Below are positions 35,237-44,253 of a stretch of DNA of 64,000 bases, one piece after another (position 1 is the first letter of the stretch; each line of letters begins with the position of its first letter). Source of the stretch: Achromobacter spanius. GTDB taxonomy: Bacteria; Pseudomonadota; Gammaproteobacteria; Burkholderiales; Burkholderiaceae_B. Location: the NCBI RefSeq assembly GCF_002812705.1, contig NZ_CP025030.1, positions 5,332,001 to 5,396,000 of the forward strand, written 5' to 3'. The position numbers and the translations under genes are program-made. Below the pieces are notes generated by a model, which saw only the letters and a list, made by a program, of their open reading frames with translations, was not told the origin of the DNA and did no database searches.

Positions 35237-36031
35237 ATGAACATCGAACTGAAAGGCAAAAAGGCGCTGGTCACCGGCTCGTCGGGCGGCATCGGCCTGG
35301 CCATCGCCATGGGCTTGGCCGAAGCCGGCGCCCAGGTCGTGCTGCACGGCCGCAGCGCGGACAAGCTTGCCCACGCCGCACAGGCCATCACGCAGAAATT
35401 CCCGGCCGCCAGCGTCAGCACCGTGCAGGGGGACCTGGCCAAGGCGGACGGCGCGGCATCCATCTGCGCCGCTCACCCCGACGTGGATATCCTGATCAAC
35501 AACGCCGGCTTCTTCGCACCGAAGTCATTCACGGAAATCACCGACGACGACTGGCAGGACATGATGGACATCAACGTGATGAGCGGCATCCGGCTGTCGC
35601 GCTACTACCTGCCGCGCATGCTTGCCGCCAACTGGGGCCGCATTGTTTTCATTTCCAGCGAATCCGGGGTGCAGATTCCCGCCGAGATGATCCACTACGG
35701 CGTCAGCAAGACCGCCATGCTGGCCGTGTCGCGCGGCCTGGCCGAGTTGACCGCCGGCACGGGCGTCACCGTCAACGCCGTGCTGCCGGGGCCGACGCGC
35801 TCGGAAGGCGTGGCCGACTTCTTCGCCGAAATGGCCAAGGAACAAGGCGTGTCGCAAGACGAGATGGAACGCAACTTCATCGCCCAGCACCGCCCCACGT
35901 CGCTGCTGCGCCGCCTGGCCACCGTGGACGAAGTGGCCAACATGGTCGTCTACACCTGCTCCACGCAGGCCAGCGCCACCAACGGCGCCGCGCTGCGCGT
36001 GGACGGCGGCGTGGTCCGCTCCATTCTTTGA
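35237..36031 (+). CDS. Short-chain dehydrogenase/reductase (SDR)
   Basis: A 264-aa NAD(P)-dependent oxidoreductase. The nucleotide motif ALVTGSSGGIGLAIA, the NNAG motif in ILINNAGFF, and catalytic Ser...Tyr-x-x-x-Lys in ISSES...IHYGVSKTA are visible. Substrate unknown. ctggag precedes the ATG. Followed after 26 bp by a quinone-oxidoreductase-like gene on the same strand. Confidence 0.93.
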   Translation: MNIELKGKKALVTGSSGGIGLAIAMGLAEAGAQVVLHGRSADKLAHAAQAITQKFPAASVSTVQGDLAKADGAASICAAHPDVDILINNAGFFAPKSFTEITDDDWQDMMDINVMSGIRLSRYYLPRMLAANWGRIVFISSESGVQIPAEMIHYGVSKTAMLAVSRGLAELTAGTGVTVNAVLPGPTRSEGVADFFAEMAKEQGVSQDEMERNFIAQHRPTSLLRRLATVDEVANMVVYTCSTQASATNGAALRVDGGVVRSIL

Positions 36032-36057
36032 TTCCCCCCAATACAACGAGCCCATCC

Positions 36058-37071
36058 ATGAAAGCCATCGCCTATTTCAAGAACCTGCCGGCCGACCATG
36101 CCGACGCGCTGCAAGACATCACCATCGACGAACCCGTACCGGGTGACCACGACCTGCTGGTCGACGTACACGCCATCTCGGTGAACCCGGTGGACGTAAA
36201 GATCCGCGCCAACCGCGCGCCCAAGGACGGCAAGCCGGAGATCATCGGCTGGGACGCGGCGGGCATCGTGCGCGCCGTAGGCGCCAAGACCAGCCTGTTC
36301 CAACCCGGTGACCGCGTCTGGTATGCCGGCGCGCTGAACCGGCCCGGCGCCAACAGCGAACGGCATGTGGTGGACGAGCGCATCGTCGGCCATATGCCCA
36401 AGAGCCTGGACTTTGCCCAGGCCGCGGCGTTGCCGCTGACGACCATCACCGCCTGGGAACTGTTGTTTGACCGCTTGCGCGTGCTGGACAACGCCGCCCC
36501 CAGCCAGGGCACCCTGCTGGTTGTCGGCGCGGCGGGCGGCGTGGGATCGATTCTGGTGCAGTTGGCGCGCCAACTGACCGGCCTGACGGTGATCGGCACC
36601 GCCTCGCGTCCGGAAACCCAAGCCTGGGTGCGCGAGCTGGGCGCCCACCACGTCATCGACCACAGCAAGCCGCTGACCGAAGAACTCAAGCGCATCGGCG
36701 TGCCGCAAGTGGGCTACATCGCCGGCCTGACGCACACCGACAAGCACTTTGCGCAACTGGCCGAGGCCATCGCGCCGCAAGGCAAGATCGCGCTGATCGA
36801 TGACCCGGCCGCCATTGACGTGCGGCTGCTCAAGGGCAAGTCAGCATCCCTGCATTGGGAATTCATGTTCGCGCGTCCCATGCACCAGACGCCGGACATG
36901 ATTGCCCAGCACGAATTGCTTAACCAGGCCGCGCGCCTGATCGACAACGGCACGCTGCGCACCACGCTGGGTGAACACTACGGCAAGATCAACGCCGACA
37001 ACCTGCGCCGCGCGCATGCCTTCATCGAAAGCGGCAAAGCGCAGGGCAAGGTGGTGCTGGAAGGTTTCTGA
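36058..37071 (+). CDS. Zinc-binding-type alcohol dehydrogenase / quinone oxidoreductase family
   Basis: A 337-aa medium-chain reductase-fold enzyme. The GroES-like N-domain contains VHAISVNPVDVKIRANRAP and the Rossmann domain LLVVGAAGGVGSILVQLARQ. The usual zinc Cys ligands are absent, so it is the zinc-independent quinone-oxidoreductase type. The ATG at 36058 (MKAIAYFKNLPADHAD) is the family start. Cotranscribed with the SDR gene. Confidence 0.9.
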   Translation: MKAIAYFKNLPADHADALQDITIDEPVPGDHDLLVDVHAISVNPVDVKIRANRAPKDGKPEIIGWDAAGIVRAVGAKTSLFQPGDRVWYAGALNRPGANSERHVVDERIVGHMPKSLDFAQAAALPLTTITAWELLFDRLRVLDNAAPSQGTLLVVGAAGGVGSILVQLARQLTGLTVIGTASRPETQAWVRELGAHHVIDHSKPLTEELKRIGVPQVGYIAGLTHTDKHFAQLAEAIAPQGKIALIDDPAAIDVRLLKGKSASLHWEFMFARPMHQTPDMIAQHELLNQAARLIDNGTLRTTLGEHYGKINADNLRRAHAFIESGKAQGKVVLEGF

Positions 37072-37091
37072 GCCAGGCCCGAAGGACGGGT

Positions 37092-37448
37092 TCAGGCCTG
37101 CCCTTCCCGCTTGGCGCGGGCATGCGGGTCGTTGATCTCGGCTTCCAATTCAGCGATCAGCCAATCGAACCAGCCCTTCTCGGTACGCGCATACACCACG
37201 GCGGCCGGCGTCTTGCCGTCGCGCCAGCCGGGTTGATGCGTGTCCATCCACGATGCCAGGCTCTTGTGCGGCGCCAGCAGGCCCGCCAACCAGGTCCACA
37301 GATAGTCCGGCACGTTGCGGCGAAAGCCTTTTGCGCTGGCGTACAGCGTGGGCTCAAGCGGCAGGCTGCCCGAACGGGCCAGCTTCGCCTGCACCCGGCG
37401 CAACGTTTCGGCCGCGGCCTGCAATTGTTCGGTGCTGAGCTTTTTCAC
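37092..37448 (-). CDS. Hypothetical protein with GTG start
   Basis: A 118-aa soluble protein rich in Trp and Leu (EQLQAAAETLRRVQAKLARS, NVPDYLWTWLAGLLAPHKSL) that I do not recognise. A caggag motif seven bases before the GTG at 37448 decides the start over an upstream ATG at 37505 that has no ribosome-binding site. It is convergent with the quinone-oxidoreductase gene and downstream of the aldose epimerase gene on the same strand. Confidence 0.7.
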   Translation of the reverse strand: MKKLSTEQLQAAAETLRRVQAKLARSGSLPLEPTLYASAKGFRRNVPDYLWTWLAGLLAPHKSLASWMDTHQPGWRDGKTPAAVVYARTEKGWFDWLIAELEAEINDPHARAKREGQA

Positions 37449-37556
37449 GTAGGGACTCCTGGTTTGGGGTGCGGGGATTATCGCCGGAGGAACCGGCGCT
37501 TTCAAAGTGCCGCGTTCGGGGATCCGCGTCCGACGTTCGGCCTGCGCGTTCCACCT

Positions 37557-38462
37557 TCAGCATTGCCCCCGGGGCGCCGTCAATGCCATCAAGGCCGTAG
37601 CCGCAAAGCGGACGCCGGGTTCCAGCACCTGCATCCCGGTGCGCGACTCGCCCGCCGCCGCCAGGTTGAAGGCATCCGCCACATTGGTGACCGGTTCCAC
37701 GCACAGAAAATCCGACCCGGGCGCGGTGTAGATGACGACATGCGCAAACGCCGGGTCCGCGTGCAGCGCCAGTTCGTGGCCATCGGCCCAGTGCAGCGTG
37801 GCGCGCCCCGCCCATTGCGACAGATAGGTGTCGCAACCCTCGGCCGACCGGCGCACTTCGCGCACATGCTTGACCCGGCTGCCGGTGGGCAATCCGTCCG
37901 CATCGGCCGGCCACAGGCGCCGCGCATTCAGCGCAACGCGCTCGGCGGTGAAGTACGGATGAATACCCAGGCCGCAGGGCATGGGCGAGTCGCCCTGGTT
38001 GATCAGGCTAAGCGACAGGCTCAAGCCGCGCGCGTCCAGCCGATAGCGCTGCACGCACTCGAACGGCCAGGGCCAACCCAGCACACCCGCCGGCTGGTTC
38101 AGTACGAGGTCGATACTGTCCGGCGTGTGATTGCGCACCTGCCAGGGCTGGAACAGGCCCGCCCCATGAATGGCTTGCGGCCGGCCCGGCACCGATTCCA
38201 GCACGTGGCGCGCGCCATTGAACGTGAACACGCCGTCGCGAATACGGTTGGAATACGGTGCCAGCGGATAGGACCCCGCGCGCGGCCACTTGCCGGCCGG
38301 CCACTCGGTGGCGGTCAGCGGCACCATCCAGTCATGCGCCCCCGTGGACAGGCGGGTCAACCGCCCCCCGCCCCCGGGCGCGAATTCAGCCTGGTGCGCC
38401 CCGCTGGAAATCGTCACGCGCTCAAGGGCGTTGACGGGGTCGGGAAAAGGAAAATCCGACAT
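37557..38462 (-). CDS. Aldose 1-epimerase (galactose mutarotase family)
   Basis: A 301-aa beta-sandwich mutarotase interconverting sugar anomers. Typical segments are the Arg-bearing SYPLAPYSNRIRDGVFTFNG, QAIHGAGLFQPWQV with the active-site His, MPCGLGIHPYFT with the second His, and the Glu in FLCVEPVTNVADAFN. Not linked to a sugar operon here. Confidence 0.92.
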   Translation of the reverse strand: MSDFPFPDPVNALERVTISSGAHQAEFAPGGGGRLTRLSTGAHDWMVPLTATEWPAGKWPRAGSYPLAPYSNRIRDGVFTFNGARHVLESVPGRPQAIHGAGLFQPWQVRNHTPDSIDLVLNQPAGVLGWPWPFECVQRYRLDARGLSLSLSLINQGDSPMPCGLGIHPYFTAERVALNARRLWPADADGLPTGSRVKHVREVRRSAEGCDTYLSQWAGRATLHWADGHELALHADPAFAHVVIYTAPGSDFLCVEPVTNVADAFNLAAAGESRTGMQVLEPGVRFAATALMALTAPRGQC

Positions 38463-38598
38463 CTGCTGCTCCCACGGCCGTTACGGGGCCGCGTCGTGCG
38501 ATTGTGCCGGTAAAGCAAGGCCTTTGCATGGTTGCCCTGCCCGCTCGTCCGACGCAATCAACGCCCGACAAACCCGGCTGGGCGTTGACCTGCCAGGG

Positions 38599-39276
38599 TC
38601 ACTCATCGCCCGGCACCCCGTACCGAGGCGCAGCCGCGGGGTTCCGCGCACGAGTCAGATAGTCCTGCATCTGCGGCCGATACGCTCGCCAAAGCGCATC
38701 CAGTTTCTGGATGGGCGCCTCGTCTGCCCAATCGACGCGCAAGTCCACCATGGGCCAGCTTTCGTCGCCCACGATTTTCAAGGCCGCCGAATGCAATGAC
38801 CCGGCTTCTCCGCCCTCGGCCAAGGCGGCATGCATGGCCGCCATCAGGCGATCCGCCAGGGCGCCACCGTGATGCTCGAACGTCCGCGTCATCACCTCGA
38901 TCACCGCCACGCTGGCCAGCAGATTGCCCGCCGCCACGCACTGCCGGCCCGTTACCCCGTGGTGGATTCCCAGCGCCTTGTTGCCGTGAAACAGTGCCGT
39001 GCGTCCTTGCGCATCCACGACGCTGACTTGCCGATAATCACTCCAATCATCGGTAGCCATGGCCTGGGCCAACGCCTCCCGGGCGCCCGCCTGCTGCGTC
39101 TGCAGCAGGTCCAGCACGCGGTGCCCCAGGGCAGGCAGCGTGACGTTCTGCGTGGACACGGCCCCCACGCCCGCGCGCGCCCAGGGGCAACGCGCCCCCA
39201 CGGCAATACTGGAGGAACTGATCGCGATCCCCATCTGACCCGTTTGCTCGCAACGACCAACAATTGAAAATGTCAT
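38599..39276 (-). CDS. DUF1028 family protein (Ntn-hydrolase-like)
   Basis: A 225-aa protein of the DUF1028 family, with the N-terminal MTFSIVGRCEQTGQMGIAIS, the VGAVSTQNVTLPALGHRVLD segment and QCVAAGNLLA. The family has an Ntn-hydrolase-like fold but no settled function. It ends a minus-strand operon and begins two bases after the RidA stop, so the two are coupled; RidA and DUF1028 genes are often neighbours in amine/amide catabolism. Confidence 0.88.
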   Translation of the reverse strand: MTFSIVGRCEQTGQMGIAISSSSIAVGARCPWARAGVGAVSTQNVTLPALGHRVLDLLQTQQAGAREALAQAMATDDWSDYRQVSVVDAQGRTALFHGNKALGIHHGVTGRQCVAAGNLLASVAVIEVMTRTFEHHGGALADRLMAAMHAALAEGGEAGSLHSAALKIVGDESWPMVDLRVDWADEAPIQKLDALWRAYRPQMQDYLTRARNPAAAPRYGVPGDE

Positions 39277-39278
39277 GC

Positions 39279-39722
39279 CTAGTCTCCTGCCCGGCCCGCA
39301 CCGGGATTCCAGTCATCGGGAATCACCGCCGTAACATCGATTTCCATCAACCATTGCGGCTGCGCCAATGCCACGACCACCAGTCCGGTAGAAACGGGAT
39401 AGACCCCTTTCAACCACCTGCCCACCACGCGGTAAACCGGCTCCCGATACCGCGGGTCGACAAGATACGTCGTGGTTTTAACAATGTGGGAAAGATCGCT
39501 GCCGGCCTCCTCCAGCAGTTGCCGCACGTTCTTCATGGCCTGTTCGGCCTGCGCGGCCGGATCGCCCAAGCCCACCAGATTACCGTCGAAATCGGTACCA
39601 ACCTGGCCGCGCAAGTACACGGTATTGCCCGCTCGCACGGCTTGGCTCAGATCGTTATCCAGCGACTGGTTGGGGTACGTTTCCCTTGTGTTGAACATAC
39701 GAATGCGCGTGTGTGTCGTCAT
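39279..39722 (-). CDS. RidA/YjgF family protein
   Basis: A 147-aa enamine/imine deaminase-type protein. The family region AGNTVYLRGQVGTDFDGNLV and the conserved Arg-equivalent region near PVYRVVGRWLKGVYPVSTGL are present. RidA proteins hydrolyse reactive imines produced by PLP enzymes or flavin oxidases, which fits the flavoprotein gene just upstream. Confidence 0.9.
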   Translation of the reverse strand: MTTHTRIRMFNTRETYPNQSLDNDLSQAVRAGNTVYLRGQVGTDFDGNLVGLGDPAAQAEQAMKNVRQLLEEAGSDLSHIVKTTTYLVDPRYREPVYRVVGRWLKGVYPVSTGLVVVALAQPQWLMEIDVTAVIPDDWNPGAGRAGD

Positions 39723-39752
39723 CGCATCACTTCCTAAAGGTGTCGCGCAACG

Positions 39753-41046
39753 CTATTGGGACAACGCCGTGGCGTTGGGCTGAACCGCAGCGCCTTCGTC
39801 CACGCGATAAGCACGGTAAGCCTGCTGCGTGGCGATGTGACCCGCCACATGTTTGGCATCGTGCCAAACGCCCCAGATAAAGGACGAACCGCGGCGTGAC
39901 AGCCAGGGCAAACCCAGGAAATAAACGCCCCGCTCGCTGGACACCCCGCGTTGATGCCTGGGCTTGCCCGTATCATCAAAAGCATCCACGTCCAGCCAGC
40001 GGTAGTCGACGGTGTAGCCCGTCGCCCAGATAATGGTGCTTACCCCCGCTTTGATCAGGTCCAATTCCAGCAGGGGGGTGAGTCATGCACGGCGGATCCG
40101 CCCGCATGTGGCGGGATTCCGGCTCTTCCGGTAGATCAATGCCATTACGGGTGACGTACGCATCCGCCGCATCCAGCAAGGACAGCAACGATTGATCGCC
40201 AGCGTGAATGCTCTGGGACAGATCCGGCTGAAAAGACGCCACCACGCCATCGAAGGACTCGGTTCGACCGACCAGTTTCATTCCCCGCGCGGCCAATTCA
40301 CGGAAGTCAATGGTGTGGCCGCCGTGGGCGCCACTGACCGCAATGGTGACGTGTTCTTTACCTGGCTTGGCCACTTCCGCGTCCCACAGCCCCAGCACGC
40401 CCAGCCACCAGCAGAAGTCGCGATTCCGATAGCGACGGGGAGGACGCGCGTGGGGACCCACTGACAGGTAGACATCGCGGCCAGCATCCAGCAGTTCTTC
40501 CGCAATCTGCACGCCGGACGAACCGGCGCCAACGACCAAGACTCCGCCTTCGGGCAATTGCCGCGGATTCTTGTAGGCCGCTGAGTGAATTTGCCTCAAA
40601 CGGTCATCGTCCGGCGCAATGGCCGGAATCACGGGAAGCTGGAAGGGGCCGGTCGCCACTATCAGGTTCTGCGCTTCAAACTCCCCCGCAGAGGTGATCA
40701 CCGTAAAACCGGGCCGGCCTTGATTGCGCATGGCTTTCGTGACCTCGACGCCAGTACGTACAGGTGCGCCGATATGTTTTGCATAGGCGGCGAGATAATC
40801 CGCAATCTGGTCTTTCGAGACAAACGAATCTTGATTGGCATCCGAGAAGGCCAAGCCAGGAAACCGATCATGCCAGGCTGGGCCGTTGGCAACGAGCGAG
40901 TCCCAGCGGTCAGATCGCCAACGCTCGGCAACCCGGGCTCGCTCCAGCACAAGATGCTCAATACCCAGACGACTCAAATGCTCGCTGGCCGCAATGCCCG
41001 CCTGCCCGCCGCCGATTATCAACGTGTCAATGGTCTCGATAGTCAT
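39753..41046 (-). pseudogene. FAD-dependent monooxygenase-like gene, frameshifted at a G6 run
   Basis: Two frames together encode one flavoprotein of about 430 aa. The first, from 41046, has the FAD motif LIIGGGQAGIAASEHL and the NADPH motif VLVVGAGSSGVQIAEELL. At 40073-40078 a run of six G (C on the coding strand) shifts the frame; removing one base restores HPLLELDLIKAGVSTIIWAT and the FMO-type ATGYTVDYRWLD, ending at 39753. The span of 1294 bases is one more than a multiple of three. Unrepaired, the product loses its C-terminal third. It could be a real mutation, a slippage-prone switch or a sequencing error. Confidence 0.85.
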
Positions 41047-41113
41047 TTTCCAATTCCCTTTTTTGCACCGGTATCCCTGGCCTCTTCGGGCACGGGTTTG
41101 GTTCCGCCGCCCC

Positions 41114-42535
41114 TCAAGCAGCCTTGGCACGCAGCTCACGCTTTCCCGTTTGCTGGGTGAATGCACTCACCATGAACACGGTCGCCGCATTCATCACCAA
41201 TGCAATCAACCCCGAGTTGATCGAATACAGATTGAATCCAGTGAAATACATCGCGAAAACCGCGCCCACGCCCACCAGCAGACCACTTAGAACGCCCACC
41301 GCCGTCGCACGACTGAAAAACAGCACCGCCAGCAAACCTGGCAGCATCTGGCCAAACCCCGCGTAGGCTGTATTCATCAGATCCAGCATCAGCGTCGGCA
41401 AGACCACCGTGAGAATCATCGAGATAATCAAGTACGCCAGGATCACGATTTGCGACACGCGCTTTTGCGAGGCCTCCGGCACATTTCCAACAATATTTCG
41501 CGTAAAGATTCCCCCCACGGACAAGGAAATCACAGCAATCAGGATCAGGCCCGATAAGGCCGCGCCCGCCGCCACGAACCCGACCGCCCAGTCAGGAAGC
41601 AAATCAATGGCAGTGGCAATAAACGCATGATTGGGGCTGCGCAGGTCAGGGATCCTGATCATGGCGTAGTAAGCGGACGCGACGAGAAATGGAAACATCA
41701 GCATGTACAAAGGCATCATCCGTTTGGCTCGTTTGATGGCACCTTCCGATTTGCTGGTAAATAGAATCGTGATCATGAAAGGCAGGCAGTAGAACGCCAG
41801 GGACTGGAAGACAATGGTCGACATCGAAAACACCACTTCATCCTGATTGGCGAACGCGATGGACGCGCCCTGATCACGTGCCGAGGTAAACAGTGCTTCC
41901 ACGCCCCCTTGATCGTGGAACGCCGCCCACCCCACGCAGACAATGGCGCCGAACAGCAGAATGTCTTTCAGTACGGCAATCCTTGCGGGAGCCTTGACGC
42001 CAGAAATAGAGATGTAGACGAATGCAATGCTGCCGGCGATGATCACCGCCAAAAGCGGGTCCAGCGCATAGCCCAGCGCATTCAACGCCACGATCAATCC
42101 CTGAAACTGCATTTGCGCCCAAGGCACAAGAAACATCAGATAGCACAGGGCGACCACCCATTCCAACAGGCGGCTGGAGAAATGGCTTTTGAACAGATCC
42201 GGCGCGGTCATGGCGTCGTATCGCTTTCCTGCACGCCAGATCCTGGGAGCCAAAAAATAGCCCACCGGATAAATAAGGAGCAAAAAGGCCATGAACCAGA
42301 TTCCGTAATTGACACCTTTGGCATAAATACTGCCCGGCAGACCAATCACGGTGGCCACGCTATAGACTTCGCCGACAGCCAGAAAGAAAAGGATGATCAC
42401 CCCAAAAGATCGCCCCCCAACGAAAAAATCGGCAACATCCCCTGTTTTCGCGTGTCGATTGGCGCCTAGCGCCAACCACAGTGAAATGGCGATGATAGAT
42501 ATGAAGATCAATACGGCCACGAGTGCTCCCCTCAC
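41114..42535 (-). CDS. Sodium:solute symporter family transporter
   Basis: A 473-aa membrane protein with about 13 hydrophobic helices. SSS features are DFFVGGRSFGVIILFFLAVG near residue 35 and GYFLAPRIWRAGKRYDAMTA. It imports an unidentified solute with Na+. It overlaps the DUF3311 gene by 4 bp, the usual pairing of a small DUF3311 subunit with an SSS transporter. Confidence 0.92.
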   Translation of the reverse strand: MRGALVAVLIFISIIAISLWLALGANRHAKTGDVADFFVGGRSFGVIILFFLAVGEVYSVATVIGLPGSIYAKGVNYGIWFMAFLLLIYPVGYFLAPRIWRAGKRYDAMTAPDLFKSHFSSRLLEWVVALCYLMFLVPWAQMQFQGLIVALNALGYALDPLLAVIIAGSIAFVYISISGVKAPARIAVLKDILLFGAIVCVGWAAFHDQGGVEALFTSARDQGASIAFANQDEVVFSMSTIVFQSLAFYCLPFMITILFTSKSEGAIKRAKRMMPLYMLMFPFLVASAYYAMIRIPDLRSPNHAFIATAIDLLPDWAVGFVAAGAALSGLILIAVISLSVGGIFTRNIVGNVPEASQKRVSQIVILAYLIISMILTVVLPTLMLDLMNTAYAGFGQMLPGLLAVLFFSRATAVGVLSGLLVGVGAVFAMYFTGFNLYSINSGLIALVMNAATVFMVSAFTQQTGKRELRAKAA

Positions 42536-42750
42536 TTTTCCGCGGCATCTTCCGGGAAGTGTTTTTTATCAAGTTGCCAAGAAATCGACAGGCAGACTGG
42601 CGTCAGCAGGAACCAGATGAAAATCCAGAAATACAGCGCCGGAAAACCCAATATGAATGTCTCGCTGAACCGAAAATAATAAATTCCCGACATGACGCTG
42701 ACATAGGGAACAACCAAACCCACCAACAGGCTCAACAGGCTTTTGAACAC
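42532..42750 (-). CDS. DUF3311 small membrane protein
   Basis: A 72-aa protein with two membrane helices (residues about 5-30 and 38-60) of the DUF3311 type found next to SSS symporters; presumed accessory subunit. First gene of the minus-strand cluster DUF3311 / symporter / flavoprotein / RidA / DUF1028. Confidence 0.85.
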   Translation of the reverse strand: MFKSLLSLLVGLVVPYVSVMSGIYYFRFSETFILGFPALYFWIFIWFLLTPVCLSISWQLDKKHFPEDAAEK

Positions 42751-43090
42751 GGCTCCCTCTTCGTGAAATTACACAAACAACTAAAGCCTAGCGTGCCAAG
42801 GCCTGATTGATTAACAACTAAAAATATGGGCTACCCATAGTCAAAATATCGTCACGAGCCCCACGCCCCGCCCATTCGGCCCGTCCGGCCAGTAACAATA
42901 AATATCAAGGCCTGCCTTTAGGGAAAACCCCTGACACCCTAACCGCCAAACCAGGCTTGGCTAAGCGGCTTCCCCCACCATTTACAGGGACCTCACATGA
43001 CTGGCACACCCGTTGGTCAGTGACGAGCAACCGTAAACTGTTGGCCGCCTACATAAAAAAATAAAACGTACATCCAATGGGGACTCGCGC
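42751..43090. promoter_or_regulatory. Divergent control region with a tatggg-N3-cccata dyad
   Basis: A 340-bp gap, AT-richer than its surroundings, between the DUF3311 operon and its LysR gene. A perfect inverted repeat tatggg-cta-cccata lies at 42825-42839 and a weaker ttaggg-N13-ccctaa at 42918-42942. These are candidate LysR sites. No gene is seen here. Confidence 0.5.
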
Positions 43091-44032
43091 ATGGCTTTCT
43101 ACACACTTCGGCAACTGAAATATTTCGTGGCCACCGCGCAAGAGGGAAGCTTGGCGGGCGCATCCCGTCAGCTCCATATCGCTCAGCCGTCCGTCTCGAA
43201 TGCGATAAAAAGCCTGGAAGATAACTTTGGGGTGCAGTTATTCATACGCCATCACGCCCAGGGGGTATCGCTCACGCCCAGCGGCGAGCGCTTCTATATG
43301 AAGGCCGATCGGTTATTACGCTTGTCTCACGAGTTTGAACAAAACGCGTTGGCTGATAATGACTTCGCGATGGGAAAAATTGATATCGGCTGCTTTGAAA
43401 CCGTGGCCCCGCTGTATTTGCCCATGTTGCTGGCTGAGTTTCGCGAGCGGCATCCGGGGCTGGATCTGCGCCTGCGCGATGGCGATCAACGCGATCTGGT
43501 TCAGGGCCTGACGGCAGGGAATTTTGACTTGGCCTTTCTCTACGACCACGATCTGGACGACACCCTCGAGACAGAACCCCTTATGTCGCCACGCAAGCCT
43601 TATGTTCTGCTGCCTGAAAACCATCGCCTTGCCCGGCATGACAGCATTTCAATGTTCGATCTTTGCGAAGAGCCAATGATCCTGCTTGATATCCTGCCCA
43701 GCCGTACGTATTTCGTCAGGTTGTTTCACGAGCTGGGGCTGACACCCAATATCGTGTTCGGCTCGCCGTCCATCGAAATGGTGCGCGGCATGGTCGGCCA
43801 AGGCTTTGGATTCTCGTTGTTGGTGACTCGACCCATCAGCGACCGCACGTATGACGGCAAGCGCATCGTCTGCAAAGACATCAAGGAAGCGGTCGCGCCT
43901 TCGGGCCTGGTGTGCGCCAAACTCAGGCACACGCAATTGACCAAGCCGGCTCAACTCTTTCTGGATTTTTGCCGCGACCGTCTTACTCGACTTGACGATG
44001 CCAGACACCTCGCGCCATTGGCTCCCGCCTGA
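43091..44032 (+). CDS. LysR family transcriptional regulator
   Basis: A 313-aa regulator with helix-turn-helix FYTLRQLKYFVATAQEGSLA / HIAQPSVSNAIKSLEDNFG and an effector domain with GCFETVAPLYLPMLLAEFRE. Divergent from, and probably controlling, the symporter/flavoprotein/RidA cluster. It is the last intact host gene before the disrupted mutS. Confidence 0.92.
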   Translation: MAFYTLRQLKYFVATAQEGSLAGASRQLHIAQPSVSNAIKSLEDNFGVQLFIRHHAQGVSLTPSGERFYMKADRLLRLSHEFEQNALADNDFAMGKIDIGCFETVAPLYLPMLLAEFRERHPGLDLRLRDGDQRDLVQGLTAGNFDLAFLYDHDLDDTLETEPLMSPRKPYVLLPENHRLARHDSISMFDLCEEPMILLDILPSRTYFVRLFHELGLTPNIVFGSPSIEMVRGMVGQGFGFSLLVTRPISDRTYDGKRIVCKDIKEAVAPSGLVCAKLRHTQLTKPAQLFLDFCRDRLTRLDDARHLAPLAPA

Positions 44033-44107
44033 GCGGGCTGGCCGGGCAGATAGACGGCTTCAGAGTCAAAACCATCCTGCCCGCCACCGCACGCGCGCGC
44101 CCGCCCC

Positions 44108-44115
44108 GATACAAT
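44108..44115 (+). promoter_or_regulatory. mutS: Probable -10 element of the mutS promoter
   Basis: The motif gatacaat, containing TACAAT, lies 8 bp before the mutS ATG. The upstream sequence is very GC-rich and no clear -35 box is seen. So close to the ATG, it would give a very short leader, and the call is tentative. Confidence 0.35.
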
Positions 44116-44122
44116 CACGGGC

Positions 44123-44183
44123 ATGAATTCAGCAACACAACCCACCGCCGCCGAGGCCCACGCAGGCCACACCCCCATGATGC
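44123..44183 (+). pseudogene. mutS: mutS 5' fragment, interrupted by mobile element
   Basis: The frame from the ATG at 44123 reads MNSATQPTAAEAHAGHTPMM, ending in the HTPMM of the nearly invariant MutS N-terminal HTPMMQQYL. After atgatgca the sequence no longer encodes MutS and reaches a TAG at 44198. MutS recognises mismatches in post-replicative repair and is about 860 aa long, so over 97% is missing here. The remainder should lie beyond the right end of the window, on the far side of the inserted element. Confidence 0.82.
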
Positions 44184-44208
44184 ATAGGCAACTTCCATAG
44201 GAAGCATC
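44179..44208. other. mutS: Left attachment junction (attL) region
   Basis: The host/element boundary lies where mutS coding ends, at about 44183. The junction shows nested symmetry: gatgc (44179) pairs with gcatc (ending 44208), and cttcc-ata-ggaag occupies 44192-44204. This resembles the core site of a tyrosine recombinase, but the crossover bases cannot be fixed without the right junction. Confidence 0.55.
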
Positions 44209-44253
44209 AGGCGGCATATAGGAAAGTTACGCTAAAAACTACGCAGGGATCGT

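Noticed and set aside
44123..44200. The 25-codon frame as a small functional gene
   Set aside because: Its last conserved residues are the MutS HTPMM motif and the rest is junction sequence, so it is a gene fragment.
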